From: an uncultured Bacteroides sp. | GTDB taxonomy: Bacteria > Bacteroidota > Bacteroidia > Bacteroidales > Bacteroidaceae | Assembly: GCA_937890825.1 (NCBI GenBank) | Contig: CALADS010000080.1 | Span: 1 to 64,000, forward strand | Reading direction: 5' to 3' | Length of the DNA stretch: 64,000 nucleotides | Part shown: piece after piece, positions 17,890 to 27,294 of the stretch | How positions within the stretch are numbered: the first letter of the stretch is position 1 | How the letters are laid out: each line of letters begins with the position of its first letter | Program-made: the position numbers and the translations under genes | Notes under the pieces: model-generated | The model's database searches: none | Told to the model about the DNA's origin: nothing | What the model saw: only the letters and a program-made list of their open reading frames with translations

Positions 17890-19116
17890 TTATTTTCCTT
17901 TCATCACTTCCACCAGATGATTGATAATATCTGTCGCTACTTCAGTCTTGGCCTTTAACGGAAATTCAGTCTGTCCCTTGCGGTCTATCAAACTTATTTT
18001 GTTTGTATCACACCGGAATCCAGCCCCTTCATCCTTCAAGGAATTCAGCACAATAAAGTCCAGATTCTTCCGTTCCAGCTTGCCCTGCGCATTCGCCTGT
18101 TCATCGTTCGTCTCCAGGGCAAAACCCACCAGAGTCTTGGGCGAACCTAATTCAGCATTTCTTTTCCCTATCGTGGCAGCAATATCGGCAGTAGGCATCA
18201 GTTCCAGTGTCATGGCACCTGTCTTTTCCCGTTTCAGTTTCTCATCAGCCACGTCAGCCGGCGTATAATCGGCCACAGCAGCCGCAAAAATCAAAGCATC
18301 CATTTCTGGGAAGGCATTCTGTACTTCCTGCATCATATCAGCAGCCGATTCCACATTTCGTCTATTCACCGGATAACGAGTCTGCATCTGTACCGGTCCT
18401 GCCACCAAAGTTACATCCGCCCCTCTGGCAGCACACTCATCAGCTAGTGCAAAACCCATTTTACCAGAAGAATAATTACCAATAAAACGTACAGGATCCA
18501 ACTTTTCGAAAGTAGGTCCAGCCGTAATCAATACTTTTTTATGCAGCAAATCGCCTTGCTGTGAAGCAAAATAGATTTCCAACCGACGAATTATCTCATC
18601 CGGTTCTTCCATTCTTCCCTTACCCATCAGCTGGCTGGCCAATTCACCCGTACCTGGCTCTATAATATGGTTTCCATATGAACGTAACGTTTGCAAGTTC
18701 TGTTGAGTAGACGGATGGGCATACATATCCAAGTCCATAGCTGGGGCAATAAATACAGGAGCTTTGGCCGACAGATAAGTAGTGATAAGCATGTTGTCTG
18801 CTATGCCATGTGCCATTTTTCCAATAGTAGAAGCCGAAGCTGGTGCAATGAGCATGACATCTGCCCATAACCCCAAATCTACATGACTATGCCAGGAACC
18901 GTCACGTCTATCGAAAAACTCGCTAACTACGGGTTTATGCGTTAAGGTAGACAAAGTAAGCGGTGTGATAAATTCTTTTCCTGCAGGAGTAATGACCACC
19001 TGTACCTCAGCACCTTTCTTCACTAATCCGCGAATCAGCATACAAGCCTTGTAGGCAGCAATGCTGCCGGTAATTCCCAATACTATTTTTTTGCCTTTCA
19101 GGATTGTTTCCATCAT
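17890..19116 (-). CDS. coaBC: Bifunctional phosphopantothenoylcysteine decarboxylase / phosphopantothenate-cysteine ligase
   Basis: A 408-residue CoA-synthesis enzyme. The CoaC flavoprotein domain (1-190) contains the active His in WHSHVDLG and PAMDLDMY, corresponding to PAMN-x2-MW. The CoaB ligase domain (about 195-408) contains SSGKMGFALADE, AAVADY and LVGFALETND. In the CoaC loop the motif reads GELASQLMGKGRM, so the Cys found in E. coli (ACG) is Ser here. Its start overlaps the stop of the upstream exonuclease by 4 bp (ATGA). Confidence 0.94.
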   Translation of the reverse strand: MMETILKGKKIVLGITGSIAAYKACMLIRGLVKKGAEVQVVITPAGKEFITPLTLSTLTHKPVVSEFFDRRDGSWHSHVDLGLWADVMLIAPASASTIGKMAHGIADNMLITTYLSAKAPVFIAPAMDLDMYAHPSTQQNLQTLRSYGNHIIEPGTGELASQLMGKGRMEEPDEIIRRLEIYFASQQGDLLHKKVLITAGPTFEKLDPVRFIGNYSSGKMGFALADECAARGADVTLVAGPVQMQTRYPVNRRNVESAADMMQEVQNAFPEMDALIFAAAVADYTPADVADEKLKREKTGAMTLELMPTADIAATIGKRNAELGSPKTLVGFALETNDEQANAQGKLERKNLDFIVLNSLKDEGAGFRCDTNKISLIDRKGQTEFPLKAKTEVATDIINHLVEVMKGK

Positions 19117-19889
19117 ACTTTTTGAGTCATTTCACGCAAGCGAATTTTTGTCAACATCGCTTTTGTATTCAACGTAAAATCATTGTTCAAAATCCAACCG
19201 TAGTATCCGGGATCCCGCTTCAGCACTTCCGACACCGACATACCTTTGTATTTTCCAAAATTAAACACCTCTACTCCGTTGTCATCGTACACCATTCTGC
19301 CGGCAAAATCCACGTTCTTATTGAAACTGGAATAGTTTGACAAGAAAGCAACGTCATTTTCCAGCACATCCGGGTAGTGGTCCAACTGCGCCTTAAGCAC
19401 CTCGTATGTGGCACGGGTATCTGCTTCAGCTGTATGAGCATCTTCCAGATTCTTTCCGCAATAGAATTTATAAGCCGCCGACAAAGTACGCTGCTCCAGC
19501 TTATGGTAAATCACCTGTACATCTACAAATTTCCGACGACTTAAATCAATATCCACCCCTGCACGCAGGAATTCTTCAGCCAATACAGGAATATCAAAAC
19601 GGTTAGAATTGAATCCCGCCAAATCACACCCCTCCAAATCATTGGCCACCTTTCTGGCCACTTCCTTAAACGTAGGACAGTCGGCCACATCCTCATCGAA
19701 TATGCCATGCACGGCCGAAGAAGCTTCCGGGATATGCATTTCCGGATTAATCCGCAGCGTCTTGGATTCTTCGTTTCCGTTAGGGTAAACCTTTAAATAG
19801 CAGATTTCCACTATCCGGTCTGTATTGATATTAGTTCCGGTTGTTTCCAAGTCGAAAAAAACAATCGGATTTTTCAAATTTAGTTTCAT
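19113..19889 (-). CDS. DnaQ-like 3'-5' exonuclease with C-terminal FGKYKG domain
   Basis: A 258-residue DEDDh exonuclease. Exo I is FFDLETTGTN (Asp, Glu), Exo II is FNSNRFDIPVL (Asp), and Exo III is HTAEADTRATYE (His, Asp). After the nuclease (1-180), residues about 210-250 form a small domain with FGKYKGMSV and PGYYGWILNNDF. This resembles the DUF3820-type tail found on some RNase T or DNA polymerase III epsilon-like proteins. It lies between dnaN and coaBC, 28 bp after dnaN. A proofreading or DNA-repair role is plausible but not shown. Confidence 0.85.
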   Translation of the reverse strand: MKLNLKNPIVFFDLETTGTNINTDRIVEICYLKVYPNGNEESKTLRINPEMHIPEASSAVHGIFDEDVADCPTFKEVARKVANDLEGCDLAGFNSNRFDIPVLAEEFLRAGVDIDLSRRKFVDVQVIYHKLEQRTLSAAYKFYCGKNLEDAHTAEADTRATYEVLKAQLDHYPDVLENDVAFLSNYSSFNKNVDFAGRMVYDDNGVEVFNFGKYKGMSVSEVLKRDPGYYGWILNNDFTLNTKAMLTKIRLREMTQKV

Positions 19890-19917
19890 GATTGCTATCT
19901 ATTTAAAAATATCCATC

Positions 19918-21042
19918 TCAGTCATTCAGCATCATTGGCATAAGCAGCATCAGCAAATCTTCATTCTCTTCCTGCTCCACCGGAACTATCACCCCAGCTC
20001 GTGACGGATCAGCTAATTCAATAATCACCTCACCAGCAGAAATATTATTCAATATATCAATCAAGAAAGTGGATTTAAATCCTATACTCATTGGATTGCC
20101 GTCGTATTGACACACCAGACTTTCTTCTGCCGAAGTAGAAAAATCAATATCCTGTGCAGACACAATAATCAGATTATTTTGTAAGCGCAGTTTAATAAGG
20201 CTACTAGCCTGTGATGAAAAAATAGATACACGACGCAAAGCCCCTATCAGCAATTGACGGTCTACCGTCACTTTATAAGGATTATTTTGAGGTATCACTG
20301 AATTGTAGTTGGGATAACGTCCTTCTATCAAGCGACAAACCATGCGATAATTTTCCAATGTAAACATAGCATTCCGCTCATCAAATTCCACCACGACATT
20401 ATCCTGCTCCTTTGGAAGCAAGTTCTTCAACAATGATGCCGGTTTTTTAGGTAAGATAAAAGCAGCTCGTTCACTGCCATGTGAATCCAAAGCCTTACAA
20501 CGCACCAGTTTATGTCCGTCAGAAGCTACCATGGTAATATTCTCTGTAGTAATATCAAAATATACACCATTCATCACCGGGCGAAGTTCATCATCAGCAG
20601 TTGCAAAAGCCGCACGGTTGATACCTTTCAACAGCACTTGAGCATCGATATCCAATCGCACTGCATTATCTCCCAGCATAGTAGTCTGCGGAAACTCATC
20701 CGCATTCTGTGCCATCAAGCTATATTTACCGTTTTGGTACTGCACAGTTATTTCCTGAGAGTCAAGATTCACATCAAACGTAAGAGGTTGTTCTGGTATT
20801 TCCTTCAACGCATCAAGCAAAGTTTTGGCAGTCACAGCAAAACGTCCGTCCATATCACTATCGTTCACCTCAACAGAGGTTTGCATCGTGGTTTCACTGT
20901 CCGACACCGTTATAGACAACGTTCCATCTTGCAGTTCAAAAAGAAAACAATCGAGAATCGGTAATGCATTCTTGGAATTGATTACACGGCTAACAGCCTG
21001 TAAATGACTGAAAAGTGCTGTACTTGAAACGATAAAATTCAT
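19918..21042 (-). CDS. dnaN: DNA polymerase III beta subunit (sliding clamp)
   Basis: A 374-residue clamp that tethers DNA polymerase III to DNA. The N terminus MNFIVSSTALFSHLQAVSRVI, the mid motif DGHKLVRCK and the C-terminal LLMPMMLND (equivalent to the PMRL end of E. coli) are typical. It is the promoter-proximal gene of a run through exonuclease, coaBC, recN, rlmB, the TPR protein and ridA. It carries its own well-formed promoter. dnaN is not next to dnaA here. Confidence 0.96.
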   Translation of the reverse strand: MNFIVSSTALFSHLQAVSRVINSKNALPILDCFLFELQDGTLSITVSDSETTMQTSVEVNDSDMDGRFAVTAKTLLDALKEIPEQPLTFDVNLDSQEITVQYQNGKYSLMAQNADEFPQTTMLGDNAVRLDIDAQVLLKGINRAAFATADDELRPVMNGVYFDITTENITMVASDGHKLVRCKALDSHGSERAAFILPKKPASLLKNLLPKEQDNVVVEFDERNAMFTLENYRMVCRLIEGRYPNYNSVIPQNNPYKVTVDRQLLIGALRRVSIFSSQASSLIKLRLQNNLIIVSAQDIDFSTSAEESLVCQYDGNPMSIGFKSTFLIDILNNISAGEVIIELADPSRAGVIVPVEQEENEDLLMLLMPMMLND

Positions 21043-21080
21043 AATATATATATTTTAAATTTTGATTGCAAACTATCCGA

Positions 21081-21110
21081 CAAAGTTACAAAAGAATTCC
21101 CTACAACAAA
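21081..21110 (-). promoter_or_regulatory. Promoter of the dnaN run
   Basis: On the minus strand TTTG (complement of 21107-21110), an 18-bp spacer, then TAACTTTG (complement of 21081-21088). This fits the Bacteroides -33/-7 consensus. The predicted leader to the dnaN ATG is about 35 nt and very AT-rich. Confidence 0.7.
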
Positions 21111-21194
21111 GAATTATAGAAAGAAAAAAGTAGGTTTGTTCGCGGAATATTCCTAAATTATTGTAACTTCGCCCCAGTTTTAAATACTAGGATT

Positions 21195-21584
21195 ATGGAA
21201 TTTATAGGAAAGATTATCGCCATACTCCCGGCCAAAGGAGGAGTATCTAACAGAACAGGAAACGAATGGAAGGCACAGGAATTTGTGATAGAAGACAGCA
21301 CTAGCTCCCAATATCCGCGGAGAATGTGTTTTGAAGTATTCGGTGCCGACAAAATTGAAGCATTCAATATCCAAATGGGACAAGAATTGAAAGTATCATT
21401 CGATATTGATGCCAACCAGTGGCAAGACCGTTGGTTCAACCGAATTCGTGCTTGGAAAGTAGAGCCCGCCACCACAACAGCACCGATGAATGCTGCACCG
21501 TTTGCCGGAGCTCAAGTACCCCCTGTACAAGCTGCAGCTCCCGATTTCTTGTCGGGTGATGCAAAAGACGATTTGCCTTTCTAA
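21195..21584 (+). CDS. DUF3127 protein with SSB-like C-terminal tip
   Basis: A 129-residue protein of the DUF3127 family, seen mainly in Bacteroidetes. The N-terminal 90 residues (MEFIGKIIAILP, WKAQEFVIED, WQDRWFNRIRAWKVE) are predicted beta-rich and OB-like. A flexible Ala/Pro-rich linker follows, and the protein ends in DDLPF. The SSB protein at 54.3 kb in this same window ends in the identical DDLPF. In SSB this acidic tip recruits replication and repair proteins. The gene is divergent from dnaN. The function is unknown; a nucleic-acid-binding role is an inference. Confidence 0.85.
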   Translation: MEFIGKIIAILPAKGGVSNRTGNEWKAQEFVIEDSTSSQYPRRMCFEVFGADKIEAFNIQMGQELKVSFDIDANQWQDRWFNRIRAWKVEPATTTAPMNAAPFAGAQVPPVQAAAPDFLSGDAKDDLPF

Positions 21585-21628
21585 AACGAGTCATCATTTG
21601 AATGACTTCAGACATAAAGAATTATCTG

Positions 21629-21668
21629 ACGCGGATTCATGAATAAGCCAGTGAATCCGCGTTTTCTT
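21629..21668 (+). terminator. Terminator of the DUF3127 gene
   Basis: A perfect 11-bp stem (ACGCGGATTCA at 21629-21639 with TGAATCCGCGT at 21652-21662) around a 12-nt loop, followed by TTTCTTTC. It lies 44 bp after the stop. Confidence 0.85.
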
Positions 21669-21779
21669 TCTTCATATCCCCCAAAAACAACCTCTGAACC
21701 GCCCGACAAACCTGTTCCTTAGATACGAATCAACTTTGTTCCTGCTTTTACTGAATAGAATGCAAAACAACTTCTTGCT

Positions 21780-23348
21780 TTATTTATAGAGCAGCACAAT
21801 ATTGGGATACACCATCCCTTCTGCATAAGTAAACTGCACAGCTACCAAAAAATGACGAAAAAAATCTATATGACGGAAAAAGAAACTGGGAATCAGTCTT
21901 ACATAAGATGCCGGCTGAACAGCCATTGTTTCCATATCCGCCATCCATACAAAATTATATGTAGGCGACAGACTACCAGTCAGTTCTTCATAGCGAGGCA
22001 TCCCCTCCAGCCATTTTTCCTGTTCTAAAGCATCTATATAAGCCCGCAGACTTCTCACATCCGGTGCCAACAGGCAATCGCCCTTATAAAAACAAGCAAC
22101 GGTACTAAAAGCTGATTCAGTGATACCTGTCAGCTGTGTCAGCACGGTGCTGTTCGGTAAAAGATAATGCCGTAGACCATGTGCAGAAGAACACTGGGCA
22201 TGAATCCGTAAATAAGCCTCTGCTTCAGCAGCACGCGACATAGGCATACGCATCACCGCGCATGGATAATGGTCGGCAGTATCTTTCGAGAGAAACAGAC
22301 AAGACATCACTCGATCGCCACCGTAAGTTAACAGAAAATCTTTCCACTCATCATCTCTAGCCTTCACATCGTCAGCATACGTAGTCTTCGCATATTCTTG
22401 CTGCGAAGTAAAAGCAAATACGGAAGGTTTATCCGACAATGCCCAACAATTATAAAAGAAAGTAGATGAAGGTAAACGATTACCATAGAATCCTTCTACA
22501 GACTCCTGGCGACGCATGGCATTGATGAAAGTAAACGCGCTATCCGACCCTTGAGTCATACCGGTGCAGTAAACAACCCGTTCACCAAATTTCAAATCAA
22601 ACTCAGCCCAACAACCCAAAGGAGCCACCATCTGTGTACTATCAGCAGCCTTTCCCATGTCTACCGACTTCATTCGCAAATACACAGTGGCCGATGCGTG
22701 AGCATGACTACCGTGGTAAAGATGCCTGAAAGCAGGCTGCATCAGCAAAGATTTCCGTGAGCGGTAAGTATCAATTACCTGCTCCACCAATCTTTTCTGA
22801 AAGCTCACCACTAGAAAATCAGGTGTAAAATAAGCAGCCAGAAAACGCCCGTTATTCAATGGATAAATATAAATAGATTCCCCCTCATATTTAAATATCT
22901 TCGGCGGAAACGATTCCGATGCATATTTCTGAATAAAAGCCTCCACCAAACTTCCGTCTTCTGCCCCCAAAGTACAATACAATACCTGATTCATGGCATT
23001 ATCCGGCTGATGGAAACTAATCAGCATCTTATTCATCTGCTTGCTCAATCCATGCGGTGCATCATCCACCCACGAAGCCAGGTAATTCTTCAAATAAGTA
23101 AATAATTCGGAAACGTATAGAAAACGACCGTCTTTGCTGCATTGCATTTCATCAATCTCATTTATCAAATCAGCCATACGTTCAGTTTCCACTACCGCCA
23201 CTGCATCAGAAGGAACCAAGGAATAAAGATTAAAATCTTTCGCCCGATCGGCCGCATGGAGCCGAAGATAAGAATAAGCCGCAAAAGCCATACACAGCAT
23301 CACCACAGATACTGTGACAGACATTCGAATGAAAGAGCGAAGAGTCAT
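21780..23348 (-). CDS. Membrane-anchored periplasmic protein, DUF3352-like
   Basis: A 522-residue protein with one N-terminal hydrophobic helix (SVTVSVVMLCMAFAAYSYL) and a large extracytoplasmic part. The opening VPSDAVAVVETERMADLINEI resembles DUF3352-type proteins of Bacteroidetes, whose function is unknown. No catalytic motif is evident. It is the last gene of a leftward cluster that includes murB and the PhnP-like hydrolase, 87 bp after the latter. It could equally be an unrelated orphan family. Confidence 0.6.
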   Translation of the reverse strand: MTLRSFIRMSVTVSVVMLCMAFAAYSYLRLHAADRAKDFNLYSLVPSDAVAVVETERMADLINEIDEMQCSKDGRFLYVSELFTYLKNYLASWVDDAPHGLSKQMNKMLISFHQPDNAMNQVLYCTLGAEDGSLVEAFIQKYASESFPPKIFKYEGESIYIYPLNNGRFLAAYFTPDFLVVSFQKRLVEQVIDTYRSRKSLLMQPAFRHLYHGSHAHASATVYLRMKSVDMGKAADSTQMVAPLGCWAEFDLKFGERVVYCTGMTQGSDSAFTFINAMRRQESVEGFYGNRLPSSTFFYNCWALSDKPSVFAFTSQQEYAKTTYADDVKARDDEWKDFLLTYGGDRVMSCLFLSKDTADHYPCAVMRMPMSRAAEAEAYLRIHAQCSSAHGLRHYLLPNSTVLTQLTGITESAFSTVACFYKGDCLLAPDVRSLRAYIDALEQEKWLEGMPRYEELTGSLSPTYNFVWMADMETMAVQPASYVRLIPSFFFRHIDFFRHFLVAVQFTYAEGMVYPNIVLLYK

Positions 23349-23435
23349 AAGGTTCCTTAATTAAGTTTTGGCAAAAATAAACATTTTTATCCACAATTCA
23401 AAATAAACCTTAAATAAATATTCTTTCCCTTTCTA

Positions 23436-24200
23436 TTAAATTTGTATTTCAAGACCATCATATGCTAATCGGACTGTCGGAGGAAGCTGCCTTTCCAATT
23501 GAGCATGCAATCCGGCCTGATGACTCATGTGGATAAAATACGTAGTCCTTGCACCTATACGCTGAGCCGCCCTTAAAGCCTCATCAATACTTTGATGCGA
23601 AAGATGAGGTTGTGGCCTGAGCGCATTCATCACCAACACATCAACCCCCTGAAGCAACCGGTAAGATTCTTCAGGCATGGTAAGCATATCTGTGACATAC
23701 CCCAATCTTCCACCGATACGATACCCTAGAATCGGCAGTTTGCCATGCATTACCGACAGAGGCATCACCTCAGTGCGATGAATAAAGAAAGGCATGCCGA
23801 CTTCCACCTCTTCCAAGCGAATCTGTGGTACCCCCGGATACTTATGTTCGGCAAAGCAGTAAGGCATGCGCTGACGCAAATGATGAGCCGTATAAGCATT
23901 AGCATAAACAGGCACCTCACCCATACGAGAATAAGGACGCAAATCATCCAGTCCCCCCACATGGTCATAATGCTCATGAGTAAGCAACACTGCATCTATT
24001 TTACAAAAAGTATTCATCTGCAACATCTGCATGCGGAAATCCGGTCCGCAATCCAACAAAATCGTTGCGTCTTCCGTCTGCACCCAAGCAGAAGTCCGCA
24101 AGCGATTATCATGCGGGTCGGTCGACACACACACCGGACACGTACAGCCCAATTCAGGCACACCCGTAGAAGTACCACTCCCTAATATTCTGATTTTCAT
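23436..24200 (-). CDS. PhnP-like metallo-beta-lactamase-fold phosphodiesterase
   Basis: A 254-residue MBL-fold hydrolase. The metal motif is THEHYDHVGG (HxHxDH), preceded by ILLDCGPDF. The N-terminal stretch GCTCPVCVSTDPHDNRLR contains the Cys/His knuckle typical of PhnP, a cyclic-ribose phosphodiesterase. I place the start at ATG 24198-24200 (MKIRILGSGTSTG), because the longer open frame to 24248 adds residues unlike the family. No other phosphonate genes are nearby, so the substrate is open. It lies 58 bp downstream of murB. Confidence 0.85.
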   Translation of the reverse strand: MKIRILGSGTSTGVPELGCTCPVCVSTDPHDNRLRTSAWVQTEDATILLDCGPDFRMQMLQMNTFCKIDAVLLTHEHYDHVGGLDDLRPYSRMGEVPVYANAYTAHHLRQRMPYCFAEHKYPGVPQIRLEEVEVGMPFFIHRTEVMPLSVMHGKLPILGYRIGGRLGYVTDMLTMPEESYRLLQGVDVLVMNALRPQPHLSHQSIDEALRAAQRIGARTTYFIHMSHQAGLHAQLERQLPPTVRLAYDGLEIQI

Positions 24201-24258
24201 ACTTTCTAAATTGACAATCCAGGCAAGGTTTCTTCCTGTACCCGGCAAACCGCTCCAC

Positions 24259-25260
24259 CTATCCTATGAAATTCACTTCCGGGCAAATAGATACGCCGAA
24301 CCGGTTCCACACATCATTCCTCACCGCATCACTCAGTGCCACAATATCTTTCCCTGTGGCTCCACCCCGATTTACCAGCACCAAGGCCTGACGATCGTGT
24401 ACAGCAGCCGGGCCCAACGCTTTTCCTTTCCATCCGCACTGCTCTATCATCCATCCGGCAGGAATCTTCACCCTACCATCTGCCACTGGATAGTGAGGCA
24501 TATCCGGGTAGCAGCGAAGTAACTCTTCATATTTCTCCTGTTCCACCAATGGATTCATAAAGAAACTGCCTGCATTGCCCAACACCTGCGGATCAGGCAA
24601 CTTACTTCCACGAATCTCCATAATCACCCTACGAACTGTAGCCAGATTCACCTGTGGATACCGAGCCAACTCCTGACGGATAGTGCCATAATCCAGTTTA
24701 TATGCCTCCTTCCGGCTTAAAGCCAATGTTACATACGTCACAAACACAGACTTCATTTGGGGCTGCTTAAAAACACTCTTCCGATACGCATAATCACATT
24801 CCTCTACCGAGAACACACGTTTACGACCAGCATCATCAATCGTTTCTACACATACCACCAAGTCTTTCATCTCCACACCATAAGCGCCAATATTCTGCAC
24901 AGCGGCTGCCCCCACTTCACCGGGAATCAGCGAAAGGTTCTCTGCTCCATAATAACCCTGCTGTACACAATAAGCCACCAGGTCATCCCAAACCATTCCC
25001 GAGCCCACGCGCAACCATACCGTTTCATCATCCTGACGCACACACTCCACACCCAAGATACCAGAATGCAGCACAGTGCCGCGATAATCATCTAGGAACA
25101 GCAGGTTACTGCCGGCACCCACGTGCAAATAAGGCTTTTCCAGTGCGCCCCGACGAATAAAATCCAGCAATTCTTCTTCCGAAGTATATTCTACCCAACG
25201 ATGAGCCTTCACCTCCAGCCCAAACGTATTGGGAATCTTCTTACCATCTACGATTATCAT
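24259..25260 (-). CDS. murB: UDP-N-acetylenolpyruvoylglucosamine reductase
   Basis: A 333-residue FAD enzyme that makes UDP-MurNAc for peptidoglycan. It is of the longer E. coli type. Visible motifs are GAGSNLLF, IPGEVGAAAVQNIGAYGVE, the catalytic Ser in GNAGSFFMNP, the region AGWMIEQCGWKGKALG and the C-terminal Glu in CPEVNFIG. The start is MIIVDGKKIPNTFG. It lies 3 bp after the DUF4348 lipoprotein gene. Confidence 0.95.
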   Translation of the reverse strand: MIIVDGKKIPNTFGLEVKAHRWVEYTSEEELLDFIRRGALEKPYLHVGAGSNLLFLDDYRGTVLHSGILGVECVRQDDETVWLRVGSGMVWDDLVAYCVQQGYYGAENLSLIPGEVGAAAVQNIGAYGVEMKDLVVCVETIDDAGRKRVFSVEECDYAYRKSVFKQPQMKSVFVTYVTLALSRKEAYKLDYGTIRQELARYPQVNLATVRRVIMEIRGSKLPDPQVLGNAGSFFMNPLVEQEKYEELLRCYPDMPHYPVADGRVKIPAGWMIEQCGWKGKALGPAAVHDRQALVLVNRGGATGKDIVALSDAVRNDVWNRFGVSICPEVNFIG

Positions 25261-25263
25261 ACG

Positions 25264-26121
25264 TCAAATACTTGTATCTTCAAATTTATACAATTCCCAC
25301 TCTCCTTTCCTCTTTCTGAAGTAAAAGATATTCGAATAGCCATTTCCTATTCCGTTCACCTTCAAAATTTTAGAAGTGGACAAATCACTATTTTCCTGCC
25401 CGTAATTGATATTAGTAAGCTTCTCTAAAGGAAGTACCGGACGAAAAGCCATCCATTGGCCGGCATCCAGCGTAGTTTCCAAAATAGAAAACTCATCATC
25501 AGGGTCGATGGTAACAAATTGTAGCGGATGACGCACATGATTCAATTGATACACGCTATCGGCAGCAAAGCGAGTGTAAAACTCCACAAAATTCTCGTTG
25601 CCATCTTTCTCAATCTGTCTTAAGTTGATGGCTTCCAGCATCCACATTCCCTGCTTCCGCTCGAAATAATAGCGTTTCACCTGATGCGTCTTCAGATAAA
25701 TCCATTCCACTTGTACAGACGTGAGCGACGTATCTTCAACTGCATCCATCTGGTCTTCGCGGTCGAATAGCAATGTGTAATAATTCTGCTGTGTAAAGAG
25801 ACAATCGTGCTTCCAATCCTGTTCAGCTATCTTCAGCGGTGTGTTACCCTTATAGTACGGCAAAGGAAACACCGTACGCTGTTTCTGTAACACCGTATCC
25901 GAAGCATAATTGAATATAAAATCATCAAACAGTTCATCAGCCAACGTGGGCACAGACGGCTGAATCACCTCTACCGTGCATACAGAATCAGCCTGCCCAT
26001 GATGATGAGCGGCTGAATCTATCATTTCGGTCAACCCTTCAAAAGGATCCACCTTTGTATTTTTGGGAGTACAGGCCAGCATCATTAAGAGCATTCCACA
26101 CCCCCAGAATATTTTTTTCAT
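25264..26121 (-). CDS. DUF4348-type lipoprotein
   Basis: A 285-residue lipoprotein: MKKIFWGCGMLLMMLACTP carries a lipobox with Cys near residue 17. The mature part resembles Bacteroidales DUF4348 proteins (the segment IYLKTHQVKRYYFERKQGMWMLEAI is typical of their beta-rich repeats). Function is unknown. A His-rich patch (AAHHHGQAD) occurs near residue 40. It sits 3 bp upstream of murB and 22 bp downstream of the threonine dehydrogenase gene. Confidence 0.7.
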   Translation of the reverse strand: MKKIFWGCGMLLMMLACTPKNTKVDPFEGLTEMIDSAAHHHGQADSVCTVEVIQPSVPTLADELFDDFIFNYASDTVLQKQRTVFPLPYYKGNTPLKIAEQDWKHDCLFTQQNYYTLLFDREDQMDAVEDTSLTSVQVEWIYLKTHQVKRYYFERKQGMWMLEAINLRQIEKDGNENFVEFYTRFAADSVYQLNHVRHPLQFVTIDPDDEFSILETTLDAGQWMAFRPVLPLEKLTNINYGQENSDLSTSKILKVNGIGNGYSNIFYFRKRKGEWELYKFEDTSI

Positions 26122-26143
26122 CGGCTACCGACCCTTCTTCAGG

Positions 26144-27100
26144 TCATTGGTTTAATTTAACTCTCAGTTTTTCAAGCATATCCACCGTCATAGATTCCAA
26201 ATCGTATTGAGGTTTCCAATCCCATTCTTCGCGAGCGCAGGAATCATCGAGCGAATCGGGCCAACTGTCGGCAATGGATTGCTTCAGAGGATCTACCTCA
26301 TAGACCATTTCAAAATCGGGTACATGCTTCTTGATTTCAGCATAGATTACTTCCGGAGAGAAGCTCATAGATGCCACATTGAATCCATTACGGTGCTTCA
26401 GACGATCAGGATTGGCCTCCATCAGCATAATCGCTGCATTTAAAGCATCGGGCATATACATCATATCCATCAGTGTACCTTCTTGCAAAGGACATACAAA
26501 TTTCTCACCTTTCACTGCCGAATAATAAATATCTACAGCATAATCGGTAGTACCGCCACCCGGAGGGGTTACATTCGAGATAATACCGGGGAAACGCACC
26601 GAACGAGTATCTACACCATATTTCGTGTGATAATAATCACTGAGCAATTCTGTGGTAACCTTGGTTACTCCATACATTGTACGCGGACGCTGTACCGTAT
26701 CTTGCGGAGTTTTTACATGCGGAGTAGACTCACCGAACGAACCGATAGAACTAGGAGTAAATACTGAGCAACCGTATTCACGCGCCACTTCCAGCACATT
26801 CCACAAACCATCGATACCGATTTTCCAGGCCATCTCCGGACGACTTTCGGCCACTACAGAAAGCAGAGCAGCCAAGTTATAAATAGTGTCTATCTTAAAT
26901 TGGCGCACCACCACCTCGATAGACTGACGGTCGGTTACATCAGCAATGGCCGACGGACCTGAAGTCTTCAACTCACCCTGAGGCATAGCACTCGGAATAT
27001 ACCCGGCTATCACATGGTCGTTTCCATAACGTTTGCGCAACTCCAATGTGAGTTCCGAACCAATCTGTCCGGTAGCTCCAATCACCAAAATATTTTTCAT
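26144..27100 (-). CDS. NAD-dependent L-threonine 3-dehydrogenase, SDR type
   Basis: A 318-residue extended SDR (epimerase-like) enzyme. The NAD motif is GATGQIGS. The catalytic Tyr and Lys are in MYGVTKVTTE, and PSSIGSFG precedes them. The SVRFPGIIS and TPPGGGTTDYAVDI blocks are characteristic of SDR-type threonine dehydrogenases, which oxidise L-threonine to 2-amino-3-ketobutyrate. The neighbouring divergent gene kbl encodes the ligase that splits that product to glycine and acetyl-CoA. This supports the call over a sugar epimerase. Confidence 0.88.
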   Translation of the reverse strand: MKNILVIGATGQIGSELTLELRKRYGNDHVIAGYIPSAMPQGELKTSGPSAIADVTDRQSIEVVVRQFKIDTIYNLAALLSVVAESRPEMAWKIGIDGLWNVLEVAREYGCSVFTPSSIGSFGESTPHVKTPQDTVQRPRTMYGVTKVTTELLSDYYHTKYGVDTRSVRFPGIISNVTPPGGGTTDYAVDIYYSAVKGEKFVCPLQEGTLMDMMYMPDALNAAIMLMEANPDRLKHRNGFNVASMSFSPEVIYAEIKKHVPDFEMVYEVDPLKQSIADSWPDSLDDSCAREEWDWKPQYDLESMTVDMLEKLRVKLNQ

Positions 27101-27139
27101 ACGACTAGCTTAAAAAAGTTTTGTTAGTAACGAGTCGCA

Positions 27140-27147
27140 AATATACG
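27140..27147 (-). promoter_or_regulatory. -7 box for the threonine dehydrogenase gene
   Basis: TATATTTG on the minus strand (complement of 27140-27147), about 40 bp before the start codon. No convincing TTTG at the usual distance; TTG lies 13 bp upstream. Confidence 0.5.
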
Positions 27148-27294
27148 CACTTTTTTTTCAATTTTCTATCTTATTGCTATTGTTTATTCCAAGAAAAATG
27201 ATGTCCTTTGTAGGTGAAGAATCACCCAATACAAAGAAGGTGATTATAATCATTCAGGTATCAGAGAATTCACCAATTTAAAAAACAGAATACT

